This document shows, one piece after another, positions 37,852 to 49,009 of a stretch of 64,000 bases of DNA. Source of the DNA: Paracyclopina nana (lineage: Eukaryota > Arthropoda > Copepoda > Cyclopoida > Cyclopettidae); assembly GCA_019096065.1 (NCBI GenBank), contig JAGUCH010000004.1, forward strand, positions 496,001 through 560,000, given 5' to 3'. Position 1 is the first letter of the stretch; the number at the start of each line of letters is the position of its first letter. The notes below the pieces were generated by a model. That model was not told where the DNA came from and made no database searches. It was given only the letters and a program-made list of their open reading frames with translations. A program made the translations under genes and the position numbers.

Positions 37852-38445
37852 AGTGAAATGCTGAATCAAGAAATAAAGCTTACTTTACAAACTGTCCAAG
37901 ATAATAGATAACATTGCCAAGCATAAAAAAACAGTTGCTAATAGTGGTCAGGTAGTTTGAAAAGTCATTGAAATCATTTTTATGCAAACATTCCCTGTTT
38001 TATAAAAGCCTTTTCTTGTAGAATATTGGCATCATCCAATTTTGTGCCCACTGGATTTCGAAAATGTACTTGATTCAATTTGCTATATTGAGTAAAATCA
38101 ATAAGTGCTGTTTTTTAATGCAATGCTGACAGCTCCAACTGTTAAAAATAAAATGCATTTTTTTTCAATAATTGACATAGGTTTCCTTCATATTTCAGTT
38201 ATGATCCAAATAGGAAAATTAGGCTTCCTAATTCCAAATTAGATCCTTTGCTTCTTTTTAACATTGCTTGATCTTTTTTCAAATAATCAAATAAAAATGC
38301 CAGTATGCATGCTCATCTCTACCACAAATGGCCACAGATAGAATTTTTAAGGCAAGAGCAATTGAGAGGAAGTAGGACGCTTGAAAAGAAGAGCATATAT
38401 GGAAGTTAAAGTAGCCCACAGTTCACTAAGTTGTGCTTTCACCTT
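37852..38445. other. Intergenic, nothing recognised
   Basis: AT-rich sequence after DNAH7 with no open frames of note or repeats that I can see. Confidence 0.5.
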
Positions 38446-38640
38446 TTTCTGATCACTTTTCAGACCACTTTTTCTGACCACTTTTTCTGACCACTTTTTC
38501 TGACCACTTTTTCTGACCACTTTTTCTGATCACTTTCTCTCACACTTTTTCTGACCACTTTCCTGAGCACTTTCCTGAGTACTTTTCTCTGACTACTTTC
38601 TCTGACCACTTTTTTCATTGTCTCTGACCACTTTTTTCAC
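38446..38640. repeat. 13 bp minisatellite CTTTTTCTGACCA
   Basis: At least four perfect head-to-tail copies of CTTTTTCTGACCA at about 38470-38530, flanked by decayed variants (CTGATCACTTT, CTGAGCACTTTC) out to about 38640. It marks the edge between host genes and the virus-like accessory region. Confidence 0.9.
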
Positions 38641-39784
38641 TTTCGTATTTTGCCGTCGAACTAAGCTTTATTTCGGGTTTCTATGAAATCTGTTAATACT
38701 TAAATTGATTGTTTCTTATTTTAATTTTGCCAAGTGCGTTCGCCCCCAATCAGTCCACTATGTGGACGTGTACATCTAGTTCAAAATATGCAGCAATATG
38801 TTCAGCACAAAAGTTTTCAGCCTTGCTTAGAGGCAATTTCAGGGAATTAACTTTTGAGCAAGCTCTAAAAACTAGTGCAAGTTTAAGTAAGTAATGGTGG
38901 TGTGCGACCGGTACGCCCTCTAGAACCTAGGAAGGTTTCAAAGCATCGGTTCAAGTCTAGTACCAGTCCGCAGCACCGGAGCTGCCAGGTCTCGCAAGCC
39001 GCTATGCAGAGGCCGCAGCCTCACGTACACAGCTTCTGGCAAGGAACCTCTCGGCACGCTTATGAGCAGTTGACCAGTGGTTAAGTGTCGCCCTTTCACC
39101 CTGATCATTCCAGGGATCAGGACCTCGCTATGAGTCTGAGCACTAATATACTTCATTAAGGTCGGGTGGAATTTCCTATTCATTAGCAGGCACAACACAT
39201 CACAACAGCTACTTCAATCAGAGCTCAAAACAGTATATAACAATAAAGCTTCTTCTCTGTGGCTGCCTCTTCAGTACTGTACTCTTCAAACTTGGTGAGG
39301 ATCTTCAGGCTTCAGCTGCTAGCAGAGTTCACCCCAGTCAACCTCCTGCAGTGAGGTTGACATGTTGTTTCTCTGAGGTCCCCTGAAGAACTCCCTTCTC
39401 TTTCCTTTTCTCCTTCACTCCTTGGCAGTGCACTCTCATCATCTCAAGGCTGGCCCAGCTGGTCCAGGTAGCTTCATAGTATTCACAGCTACTATATAGC
39501 AGTATGTAGCATGTGAAGCAGAATTTGGCAAGGCAACCAGCCACCTGTGAAGCATGATGAAATGAAGGCAAGGTTGTGTGGTCCAAGTTGATACTGTTGC
39601 GCTGAATAGTCATCTTCTTCTTTCTTTCTTTTCCTATCCTTGCACCAAAGGCTATGATGGAACTCGTTGTCCATCATTACCCCGGCCCTAACTTTTTCAG
39701 CTTTTGTCATCATTTTAAGAACTAAAATATGAAAAAAGGTGAGTAAGCACTAATACGGTTAGAGAAAAAAGTGAAACTGTGGCC
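38641..39784. other. Non-coding flank of the virus-like region
   Basis: No supported gene. A plus-strand TATATAA at about 39233 is followed closely by AATAAAG and a CTTCAGTACT string, the arrangement seen in LTRs. The stretch beginning TGTGCGACCGG near 38899 could be an LTR start, but I found no partner copy in the window. Confidence 0.35.
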
Positions 39785-41668
39785 TTATACTAACGTAGCA
39801 GCGCCAAGTGCTTTCATTCCAATCAACAAGCCCACCGAGGCAGGCTCTTCCCTTGTGCCACTACGGCCCACACCGTTTCGTCGACGATGAGCATCCGGCA
39901 TGACATAGTCGGGCTCACTACAGCATCGGCGTAGTAAGGCTCGACGTTTCCAGATCAAAATACACACTATGAGGATCAAAATGAGCCCAGAAAGTGTGCT
40001 TATGATTAGGATGATCTTCCAATTGTCAAACAAACCCAGAGGCTCTTCCTCAGGAAACTTTGTGAAGAACTTGCGTATGTCACTTTCCCACGGATAGTCT
40101 TCATAACCAGTACTGGAACTGCCCAAGGTAACAAGACAGTGACTCAGTACCAAATAGGACCCTGGCACTAATGTAATGGAATTCTTATAATATTTTAGGC
40201 AGGTCCTGTTAATGAACACATCCTGAATGACATTCAAGAATCCACGGTATTCCGGACAGGCCACTTCCTCCAACACATTAGAGGAAAAAGGAACCATTTC
40301 ACACTCAGCAAATGGGTCACCCAAGGCTGAGCCTAGCAACATTTTAGCACAATGTCGAGACTCTGGCTGTACTTCTAAATGCCTGTTTCCACAGACTGTT
40401 ACATTGGCATCATGCACATAACAGTCACCATAAATGGGTAGGTCTCTGATGACATACCCCAAATCCTTGTACTTTGTCAAGAATATGTTAGCAAACACTT
40501 GTCCACCAATACTTCTTGACACTAATCTATAAGTCAATTCAGGTTCAGGATCTAGGCTATGGAACCCCAGCATTCCTTATGACACACTATCGCCCACGAC
40601 CTCAGTGTTGGCCAAGGGGTCATACACACTGTTGGTCATGGCTTGACTTTCCAAATCACTCACTTCATTTACTCTGGGCAAACTGAAGCGTTTGTTCATT
40701 TGCCTAATGTTTTTAGCAAATAAGACTATTTTCCCCAGTGTGTCTAGTACTTCTTTATAATCTTTAGGCAGGAACCCAAAGCTTACACAAGCATCACTAA
40801 ACTTTTGCAGTAAACGTACTGCCAAACTTATATTGTCCGGAATGGTCAATCTTTTGACCTTTTCCATCATTCCATCGGTGAACTTTGATGTTCTGCCTGA
40901 TTCAGCAAGATTCTTCAAGGCAGCTAAAGCTCTGTTTACAACACCTTTAGCTCCAGATAAGGTACTATTAATCTGAACCTTGTGGGTAACATCAAACTTA
41001 TTGCGCACACAGATAGTGCCCACAGGGTCAGTTCCGTCAAACACATGAGACTTAGCTTCTACAAGCTTTTTGTCAGCAAATGTTCCAGTAATACAAGGAA
41101 AGCCTGGTTTAATTGACGCCTTAGCAGTATCTTTCCAAGGTATTCTATCAAAAGGCACACTACCCGAAAGTGAAACTGGGGAGTTGCCAATAAATCTAAA
41201 CTTCATACAAACAGTGAACTTCGCAGCAGCATTAGTGTCCGCAGCCTTAGTTAACAGTTCTAGAGCTAGGTTCACGTCAGCTTGGCTTTCCGGAACAAAA
41301 GCCTTAAAGTCAAATCCTAACGACTGACATTTTTCATCCAAATTAGTCGGTAGAGCACTCACACCAACATATTGTTTGTCATGGTGTGTCTATATATCCG
41401 AGGGCACATCTACAGTAGCCACTTTTTCTTTCAATTGTTTCACCCCATTTTCTAGCTTAATAACAGAGTCCAGGGTGTTCTCAAGAAGCAGGCGAAAGTT
41501 GCTCGTATCTATCACTACGGCTTTTCTGTCTGGCTTTGGGTGATAAATCGTTCGTAGCGGGACCAAAGCATGCCCTTTATGGCCTATAGGCCCTTCTAAC
41601 ACAAGTTTCAGCTCAACTCAACCATTGCCAATCGGCAAGCACACAGTTAAGATGAATATTATAAGCAT
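39785..41668 (-). mobile_element. Envelope-like glycoprotein gene of a virus-like element (fossil)
   Basis: Read on the minus strand, an N-terminal signal peptide (MLIIFILTVCLPIGNG) starts at 41668. A long Cys-containing ectodomain with several NxT/NxS sites (INRTC, VNST) follows, then a Pro/Glu-rich juxtamembrane part. A strong membrane helix (IILIISTLSGLILILIVCIL) and a basic tail (WKRRALLRRCC) come last. This is the layout of a class I-like or errantivirus-like fusion glycoprotein; the exact family is uncertain. It is broken in about two or three places and so is a fossil. A TATA box lies 56 bp before the start. Confidence 0.6.
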
Positions 41669-41723
41669 GGTTCCTAGTCGACTGTAGCTGCACTACTGAC
41701 TAGGCCCCAGGCCCGACATGCCC

Positions 41724-41731
41724 ATTTTATA
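41724..41731 (-). promoter_or_regulatory. TATA box (TATAAAAT) of the envelope-like gene
   Basis: TATAAAAT on the minus strand, 56 bp before the ATG at 41668, a normal spacing for a pol II core promoter. It suggests the envelope-like gene had its own promoter instead of relying on splicing from an upstream LTR. Confidence 0.5.
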
Positions 41732-41939
41732 CTATCTATCTCTGTTCTCCAGGCACGGTGGGCAAGGCCTACCTGCCTGGCAAACATTTATTTGGTATAG
41801 TCAGGTGCGCACAAGACCACAACTTACAATACATACAATATACTCGAGTCTAACCTACTTAAAACTCAAGGTCCATTCAGCTTAAAAGGTGGAAAAGTTT
41901 CCACAATCAAGTCCAAAATCAAGATCAAGGTAAACATAG

Positions 41940-43550
41940 TTAAAATTGATCAACAAACTCATTTATCGCAGCTCCAAAGGTTCTTAGGTCATTGGACGAT
42001 AGCGATTCCATTTTGGCCACGATTAGCTGTCCCAATCGGGCTTTTTCCTTGTCACCCCTGGTACGTTTAGCCTTAGGGGCTCCTTGCTTAATAGACATAG
42101 CCCCCGCAGACTGGTTAGTGGCAGCCTCCAAATAAGTGCGAGGCCCACGCCTGTTTTTCTGCGGTCTGTCTTGGAAGACGGCCAATCTCAAAGAGCGGGC
42201 ACCAGCAATATACCGCATAGCTTGCGGGTTGGTGCGCTCCACTCGCTCAACAAACCTGCCCATGTCCATTGGCAACATGGCAGTCATGTCAACCTTTAGG
42301 TCAATCTTCCGAGGAGCTTGGGCAACCCCGTGCATCAAGCAGGATGGAGTACCCACATGCAATTGGAAATGGGGCGAGCTCACGTCCAGAAAGAGCCTCG
42401 TATCAGCAAAAGAAGCATCCAGGGTGGGTTTTAACTGGACAACCCCATGCTTCGCCATGTGCTTGGACACCACAACAGGAATCCTAGCGCCGTTCATTCC
42501 ATGGACATTGTACACCGCATAGCTGAGAGCAGAAGGACTCTGGATTGCAGCCCAAGTCCTAATGTTGGCTCGCCGATGATACTTGTCATCATACTCTTTT
42601 ACTTTGGGCAAATTGAATACTGGGAGAGCTCCCAGCATCAAGAAAACCACTATGAAGTCAGGCAGTGGTCCCCCCTCAGATATGGGTTTAAGTATCAACT
42701 CGAATGACTCAAAGTTGCACACCTTTAGAGGCCGCCGAAAGTCTGATTGCTCCAGAACCTCTCCATTGCAGCGGATAGTGACGTCAAATGCCCTCTCACG
42801 ATTAGCCGTTTGGGGATTGTCGGCAGCTACCTTCAACATGGCCTCATTATAACCCCGCTGGGTCACGGCCCTTATGGCACTTGCACGGCGCGCATAAGTT
42901 TTGACCGTATCCGGAAAGGGCGGGCGGATCAAATCCTGGTAAGCCACTGGGTATTGCAACCTCGCAGCTTCTTCCTTCAAGGGGAGCTCAACAATGCGAG
43001 GCCTCCCCACATAACCTCCAGCTCGGACTGCCTCGCCATTGCAAGGAGTGGCTGGTTCTCCATCGTCCTGATCCATGTTTGCCACTTCACCCCCATTACT
43101 AGGGGCGAAATCTGTGGTGGCAATTTCAACCTCATGGTCCACCTGGTCAGGAATAACCTGATCAGCGGCTCCTTCCCCAGTTCTATCCAGAAGTGGGGCA
43201 TCTACCTTGTTTGTTTCTTCCCCAGCTTGGGTTTCTACAAAGAGGGCCATTCGATCCAGCCCAGCACTTTCTTCTTCCCAGTACTGGGCATTGGCTTGGT
43301 ACGCATCCTGATCCATAGTGGGAGAGGCCCCGTCAACAGGCACCTCATCCATCATCAATGCGTCATGATCATGGTCATCCATTCGCGGAATCATGACCAT
43401 AGAGTCAGGTCCAAGCTTAAGCGCATTGCTTAAGTCACCTTTTCTTTGCTTGCCTTTTCCCTTCTTGGGGAGCTTGCCAGGTTCATTTTCGGCCAGAGCT
43501 TCTCCAAGTTTAACAAGGGACGGCAGGGTGGTGTTGGAATCAGCGTTCAT
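41940..43550 (-). CDS. Unknown 536-residue protein of the virus-like region
   Basis: One uninterrupted frame from the ATG at 43550 to the stop at 41940. Residues 1-60 are Lys-rich (GKLPKKGKGKQRKG), and about 80-190 are acidic and low-complexity. From about 195 a folded-looking region follows, with FDVTIRCNGEVLEQSD and FIVVFLMLGALPVF. A basic segment near the end (RPQKNRRGPRTY, PKAKRTRGDKEKARLG) suggests nucleic-acid binding. No family is recognised; nucleocapsid, matrix or Gag-like roles are possible but unproven. It shares strand and style with the envelope-like gene 270 bp downstream. A TATA box lies 34 bp before the ATG, and a spliced plus-strand gene diverges 350 bp away. GC content is higher than in the host genes. 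Confidence 0.6.
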   Translation of the reverse strand: MNADSNTTLPSLVKLGEALAENEPGKLPKKGKGKQRKGDLSNALKLGPDSMVMIPRMDDHDHDALMMDEVPVDGASPTMDQDAYQANAQYWEEESAGLDRMALFVETQAGEETNKVDAPLLDRTGEGAADQVIPDQVDHEVEIATTDFAPSNGGEVANMDQDDGEPATPCNGEAVRAGGYVGRPRIVELPLKEEAARLQYPVAYQDLIRPPFPDTVKTYARRASAIRAVTQRGYNEAMLKVAADNPQTANRERAFDVTIRCNGEVLEQSDFRRPLKVCNFESFELILKPISEGGPLPDFIVVFLMLGALPVFNLPKVKEYDDKYHRRANIRTWAAIQSPSALSYAVYNVHGMNGARIPVVVSKHMAKHGVVQLKPTLDASFADTRLFLDVSSPHFQLHVGTPSCLMHGVAQAPRKIDLKVDMTAMLPMDMGRFVERVERTNPQAMRYIAGARSLRLAVFQDRPQKNRRGPRTYLEAATNQSAGAMSIKQGAPKAKRTRGDKEKARLGQLIVAKMESLSSNDLRTFGAAINEFVDQF

Positions 43551-43583
43551 CGTGGACTGTAAGGCAGCCCATCTTTGACGCGT

Positions 43584-43591
43584 CTTTTATA
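43584..43591 (-). promoter_or_regulatory. TATA box (TATAAAAG) before the 536-codon ORF
   Basis: Consensus TATAAAAG on the minus strand, 34 bp before the ATG, leaving only a very short leader. Together with ATAAAAA at about 43799 on the plus strand, it makes 43551-43900 a likely bidirectional promoter. Confidence 0.5.
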
Positions 43592-43900
43592 GCTCTCAAC
43601 CAGGTAACCAACAGCGCCTCACAGCATTATTATTACCATAATTTCTCCTGCACGTTCATATCATTATAGTGCGCAATCTTCTTGTTGCCGAGGTGAATCA
43701 TTTCTCCTTGCTGTATTTGTCGCTCTTGTCTCCAAGATGCTGAGTTGACAAATTCCACCGCTCAAGACTCTGCCAAGTGACACAGGCCAAGCTCTCCAAT
43801 AAAAAGCAAAGCCTGGCTCAGCTTTCACTTCAGTCTTTAGCAGTCCATCAATCCCACGACTTTTAATAGGCCAACTTTTCCAGTTGCTCATAACAAGGAG

Positions 43901-44928
43901 ATGGGATTTCTGCAGTTACCAGCTAGCACTACACCAGTAACTACTACACTTATGACGACGAGCACCACTATGCGGCCTCAGATCACCACTTCCCGATGGA
44001 CTTTGCCCGAGTCTTGGACTCGTACATCCACTTACTCGACAGTGGCCCCCACTGAGGCTACCACAGTTGCGGATAGGCCTTCGCCTGTGACTCCTTCATC
44101 ACCAGCAGGGCTTCCAATGGAGCCAACAGAGGATTCGGGGCCGGAGACTCCAGCCTCATCCCGTGGCTTCCTCGACTTCAAACATTATAGTGCACAAGAC
44201 TGGGTCGGTCTGACCGCAGTCCTCACTATCATTTTGGTAAGCTATATTTTCGAAGCTCATTGTAATCTGTTCCAAGGCTTATTCACAATCACCAATCGGT
44301 AATTTGAGCTCGTTTTCTTGCAGATTCTGATCATCCTTATAACATGCCTCACGTACCGGTTGTACAAGAAGTGTAGAAGCTGTTGCCTCTGCCAGGCATG
44401 CGTGGAAAAGATCAAGACTGATGAACCAGTGGAACTGGAGCCACTGGCCCTGCCCCTCCCTAGCCCCTCGGCCTCAGGTATCTACGAGACATTGACCCGG
44501 AGGCCATTGTCATCGCTTCCACCTTTGCCATCAGACTTCGAGGGCATGATTGTAGTGCGAGGTGGGGTGCCGACTTTCCAAGTGGCTACCCTTCGCCCCC
44601 AGGCCTATGTCTCACCCATGCACAAGCCAGTGTATGATGTGCTGCGGCCCATGAGACAAGTAAGCCCTTTTTATCCTAGTGAAGTTAGAAATCAACAGTT
44701 AACTTTTGCCACGTAAACTTGATTCTCTTCACCATTTTACTATTTCCAAAATTGTAGGAACCCGAGGATCTAGTCCCCAGCTCGCAGCGTAAGAGGAACA
44801 AGAGGCGCCGGAATCGGAGCCAATTCTATGTGGAGGTTCCTAGGACTGCTGGAGCAGCAATCCAAGAGCTTCCAACTGAGGCTGCCAACGCTGTGCCAAG
44901 CACTATCGCAGAGCCCTCCAATCAATGA
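43901..44928 (+). CDS. Spliced Thr/Pro-rich single-pass membrane protein, unknown
   Basis: Exons 43901-44236, 44324-44659 and 44758-44928 join in phase 0 across 87 and 98 bp introns with good GTAAGC donors, giving 280 residues. The first 95 residues are rich in Thr, Ser and Pro (mucin-like, likely O-glycosylated). The membrane helix (WVGLTAVLTIILILIILIT) crosses the first splice junction, and a Cys cluster (YKKCRSCCLCQAC) follows it. The cytoplasmic tail is Pro-rich and ends with a strong basic patch (RKRNKRRRNR). There is no N-terminal signal peptide, so insertion would be type III. It diverges from the 536-codon ORF across a shared 350 bp promoter region. Two AATAAA signals lie at 45085 and 45093. 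No homologue is recognised. All splice joins keep frame, so it looks intact. Confidence 0.7.
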
Positions 44929-45084
44929 GCAAAGACTATTTCATTAGACCTCGCGGGGCCCAATAGTCTTATACGTAGTCATCCCACTCGTCAAGTTCAA
45001 CTTTCCGGGGGGAAATTCTTCACCTTTAGCGGTCTGTTTTAGCACTATGTTATTGTTTTTATTTACATAAACCTCGACAGATCC

Positions 45085-45098
45085 AATAAACTAATAAA
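45085..45098 (+). terminator. Double poly(A) signal of the Thr-rich membrane protein gene
   Basis: AATAAA at 45085-45090 and again at 45093-45098, about 160 bp after the stop. Confidence 0.65.
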
Positions 45099-45153
45099 AG
45101 CACTAATGCCCTAATAGTCTTATTTTCATAACAAAAGTCCGATACCGCCAAGT

Positions 45154-45858
45154 GTGGCAGCAACATCGACCAAGTATACCAGCCACAAGACCAGCGTTAC
45201 TTTCCATTTCAAGCGCAAGACTCATGTGATTTCGGCTCTTTCAAACAAGTTCTGTACAAACGAGTATCACATAGTCCGGAAGCGCTGCTCAGTAGCGACT
45301 CAAAACAAAAATAGCTCCATTTATGGACGACTTTTTCGTAAGTGCACCAAAAATCAGTGAATTCTTGTGCATTCCAGTTCTTAACAGTCTTTTCCTGTGT
45401 ATTTTCAGGCAAAAGCTTCAAGTTCGGCGGCAGCAGCAGCCACAACGGTGGCTCCGGCCCTCACCACCAGCGACGGGAGGCAGGCCGCGGCTGAGTCCGT
45501 GGCCCTGCTGCCCCAGGATCCTGTGGATCAGCCAGCGGGTCTACAAGGCCAAACCTGCCAGGGGGATGGCGTTGTGAGTTCCTTTCTAGTGGCAAAGGCC
45601 CCATTACAAGACTTAATTCGTTCCTTTCCAGGCCGAAGAGATTCTCTAGGGCATCGCCATAAACATGGCAGCGGCGGCCACCTATTACGGGTTGGTGCTC
45701 CAAAGGGGCGTGGCAAGGCGCACCTCCGGCCCATCCCCATGTCGCGACCGGCCCCACCTCCCTTGCGGGAAATAAAAACCAGCGCCACATATTCTCAGTC
45801 TACCAGTTCTCGCAAGTCTTTTCGCGATCTTGGGCTGAGCAACTTATCGCTTAGCTGA
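45154..45858 (+). other. Unresolved exon-like plus-strand frames, Ala-rich
   Basis: An open stretch ending at a GTAAGT donor (45338) is followed by TTTTCAG at 45402-45408. An Ala/Thr-rich frame (KASSSAAAAATTVAPAL) then starts, with a GTGAGT donor at 45574 and a CTTTCCAG acceptor at 45631. The splice signals are good, but the phases do not join the open frames and no ATG begins the first piece. It may be a second transcript, a 3' extension of the gene before, or chance. An AATAAA-like string lies at about 45769. Confidence 0.3.
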
Positions 45859-46386
45859 CTCATCCATTCTTTATCTAGACCTCAGCAAGAAAGCTTCGAC
45901 ATCTACGAGTGCTGATTTGTACTGCCTGCCTTATCTTGTCATATCATATTTACATTGGCATGGCATAACTTGAGCCCCGCCAAATATGATATTCGCCATG
46001 TTCGTGCATAGCTAGCACGCACTTTTTCAAGCACCTCAGCGAGATGCTGCGTTTTTTGCTCCAACACGCACGAGCAGCTACTTGTTAACCACCTGCAGCT
46101 TCACGGATGGAAAACAATAGCCATAAATTCGAGGTTATGATCTTATCTCATTATCTATTATGAGTGGACAATAACCTTCTCATGAGCAGCCCAGCAATCG
46201 CACATAAACTTCTGTACACTGCTGTTACTCATATTCGTCTTCAATAGGACCCTGGTTGAGTCCACCAAAGATTATGTGCATAATGTAATTTTGGCAGCCC
46301 AAAGTACAAGCTCCTTTTAGAACACACCTTTTCCCAAGGTGGGGAGACAACTACTCATTTGGGCCCCAAATACGTAGCACCTCAAG

Positions 46387-47856
46387 CTGGCCATCGAGGG
46401 CAGAACCCCAAGTCCAGGTGAGTCATAAAAATAGAAATGTAGCACAAGCACACTTGTGTTAGCATCATATTTCACGTTATGTAAGCTCTTTTGCATACTC
46501 CAGCATATTTTCGAATGCTATTCCAATCTTTTTGCGGAAAAGCCAGTATTTATTCCAAAGCCTGGCTTTTTCCAACTTCATACAAGAGCCTGGTGCATGT
46601 GTTCATATTATTGAATACAAGACACATTTTCTCAACGTGCCGCAATAACCTACGTGGTAATGGGCACCATCTGGCGGAAATTCCTGAGCTACTTACGTTT
46701 TCCCATTAGGGCGTGGGTCATATTCGCCCACTAACGTACTCAGTTCTTTCTTTCGTATTTAATGTTATTATTCCAATGACTATCTTTGTGGGGCAAGCTT
46801 ACTTCTTTCACCGGGAAAGTGATTTCAGTTAGGTCCGCTGCTTTACCTGCAAACTCTAAAATAGTGCCCGTAAATTGCCATAACTCAACTCATGGCTTTC
46901 GGCAATTATCCTTCACTTCTGAAGTTACTAATACTCTAATATACTAGCGCTTCAACCTCATTATCAGCATCTCATTTTAATGGGCGCATTGCCCTATAAA
47001 GATTGCGTGACTTGTAGCAGCAGTGGCATTGTGGCCATAAGTTAATACTAAGCGCTTTAACTGAGGCTGTCTGGAGATTCCAGTGTACTGCTATATGAGT
47101 AACCACTGACTGCTACTGCACTGCCTGATCCCAGGGGCAGAACCCCAAGATCAGACTGGCAATAAAATTATATTTGGACATAGACTGTAGTTATCAGCAC
47201 GTCTAGTCTCATACATATGTCTACTTTGAGCACGCATTCAGTACTCAGTGAGTTACATATGCAAGATTCTAAACAAAGATTTGGCCAGACATGACCAAGT
47301 CTTCTTTAGCATAATTCGGCGTTTTCCCTGTCATTGCTCCTTTACTTTTGGAAGTAGGTAGCATTTTTCCAGGGCACTCAAGAGTTGAAGCTTCGGGGCG
47401 CCCCCTGGGGGGACCCACTGCTATTATCGCATCAACGTTTTTGCAGCGTTGAGCCATTCTCAACTCATTTTGACGTTAATTTGAGCTCTCATTATTGCCA
47501 TCATCAGCTTATTATCTGTCTCGAACATAAGCTAGATTGGCCATAAGATCGCCATACCTTATAAGTAAGTCTCAGCAGGCGCAAAGAAGTACACCAAAGA
47601 TATGACGTCATATCTCCATTTGTTATTGTAGCTATGATTAGATTATTTTCCATCATGGCTTTTATTTGTATCAAAGGGCATAAGCCCGGCAGATATATCT
47701 AGGAGCATAGAGGAATCCGAAATCAGGTGTCATAAGCGACGAAAAGAAGAAAGTTCAAGCACATGACCAAGGGACTGCCCATGGACCTTCGTTTTTTCTT
47801 CCGATTCCGGATGCTCATGCAGCTTCGCCCGAGTTTAGGGACAAAACCCTAAACTC
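46387..47856. repeat. Three-copy hairpin repeat with core GGGRCARAACCCYAA
   Basis: Copies lie at 46387-46418, 47126-47152 and 47831-47856, spaced about 737 and 704 bp. Each can fold, with G-rich and C-rich arms around CAGAA or ACAAAA. The third is a perfect 10 bp stem (GAGTTTAGGG with CCCTAAACTC). Each is followed by CAG and then an A-rich block; copies one and three also share TATGTAGC or ATGTAGC and a nearby AGCAC. Confidence 0.6.
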
Positions 47857-49009
47857 AGACTTAGAACAAAAATGAACAAAAAGATATGTAGCCCAGCACG
47901 CACCACTGTACCATCTTTTTCTCATTTAGCTTATCATTTGATATGGAGACCAATGCATACTAGTCCCAAAGCACGTTTGGGAGGTAACAAGGTTTCAGAC
48001 GCCCATTCTCAGTATTTCTACCTCAGTGGGCTATCCACAACTTTTCATGCCATGGTACTATTGTAACATGGCATTACCATTTTTTTGTGGGCCATGACCA
48101 CCATCCGTGGCGCCCACTAGCACTCCTGTAGCGCTAGCTTAGCGCAACGTTTTTCGCTTAGCAATTTTCATAACTCAATCTTGACAGTTATTACTAGCGT
48201 TCGTTCATGGCGAGCGTAGCCATTATTTTACTAGCACTCTCTTTTAGGTACGCCGAGAATTGCGAAGCCAAGCTTATACAGGTGGGCTAGGCGATTATAC
48301 TGCCATTCCACGTAGTCTGTATCCACATAATTATATGCCTCTCATCCTCATACTTGTTACATGTTAGCTATGGACTACACGTATATTTTAAGCATGGTAG
48401 AAGTCATATTATAAACTCATTTCATCTTATCTTTGGCTCTAGAAAGTGCCGTACAAAGATTTTGCACCACCTAATAATTTGTGTGCAAATAACTCGATTG
48501 TCTGATGGAATAAGGTATGGATCATATAATTGTATTGATTCATGAATCCATCATTTCTCTGTTTGTTGGACACATTTGCTTTTACACAAGTATCATATTC
48601 AACATGCGTCTGCAAAGTTATAGCCAGCGTAGCAATGCTATTTTCCTTTGCTGACATTATCAAAGCTCAGGTCATTGCTGCACCTTTATTCATGACAAAA
48701 TTGTTCACCAAAGCTTTCTATTGGCCACATAGACCGCTAGCGGCATCTGGCAATCATTGCTATTTTAAAAACGTTTTTTATGTTTCAACACAGGTTAAAA
48801 ATAAAACGTTTTTGTCCGCACCTCACCATTATAGTAGCAAGGTGGAGCCACCTTCCTTTTTTGTATTCACCCCCAGCCACAGCTAGGTTGTCTACAAAAG
48901 ATTTAGTGCTCTTTGTTTCCATGCCATTTATTTTGCTTTAGGGCATAGTTCTCATTACTATTTACAATCAGCCAGTCAGCTTCCCCCATGGTACGGCGAA
49001 GGCTTGAAT

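Noticed and set aside
42084-43433. Plus-strand frames opposite the 536-codon ORF
   Set aside because: Shadows of the minus-strand frame, with no domain or splice support.
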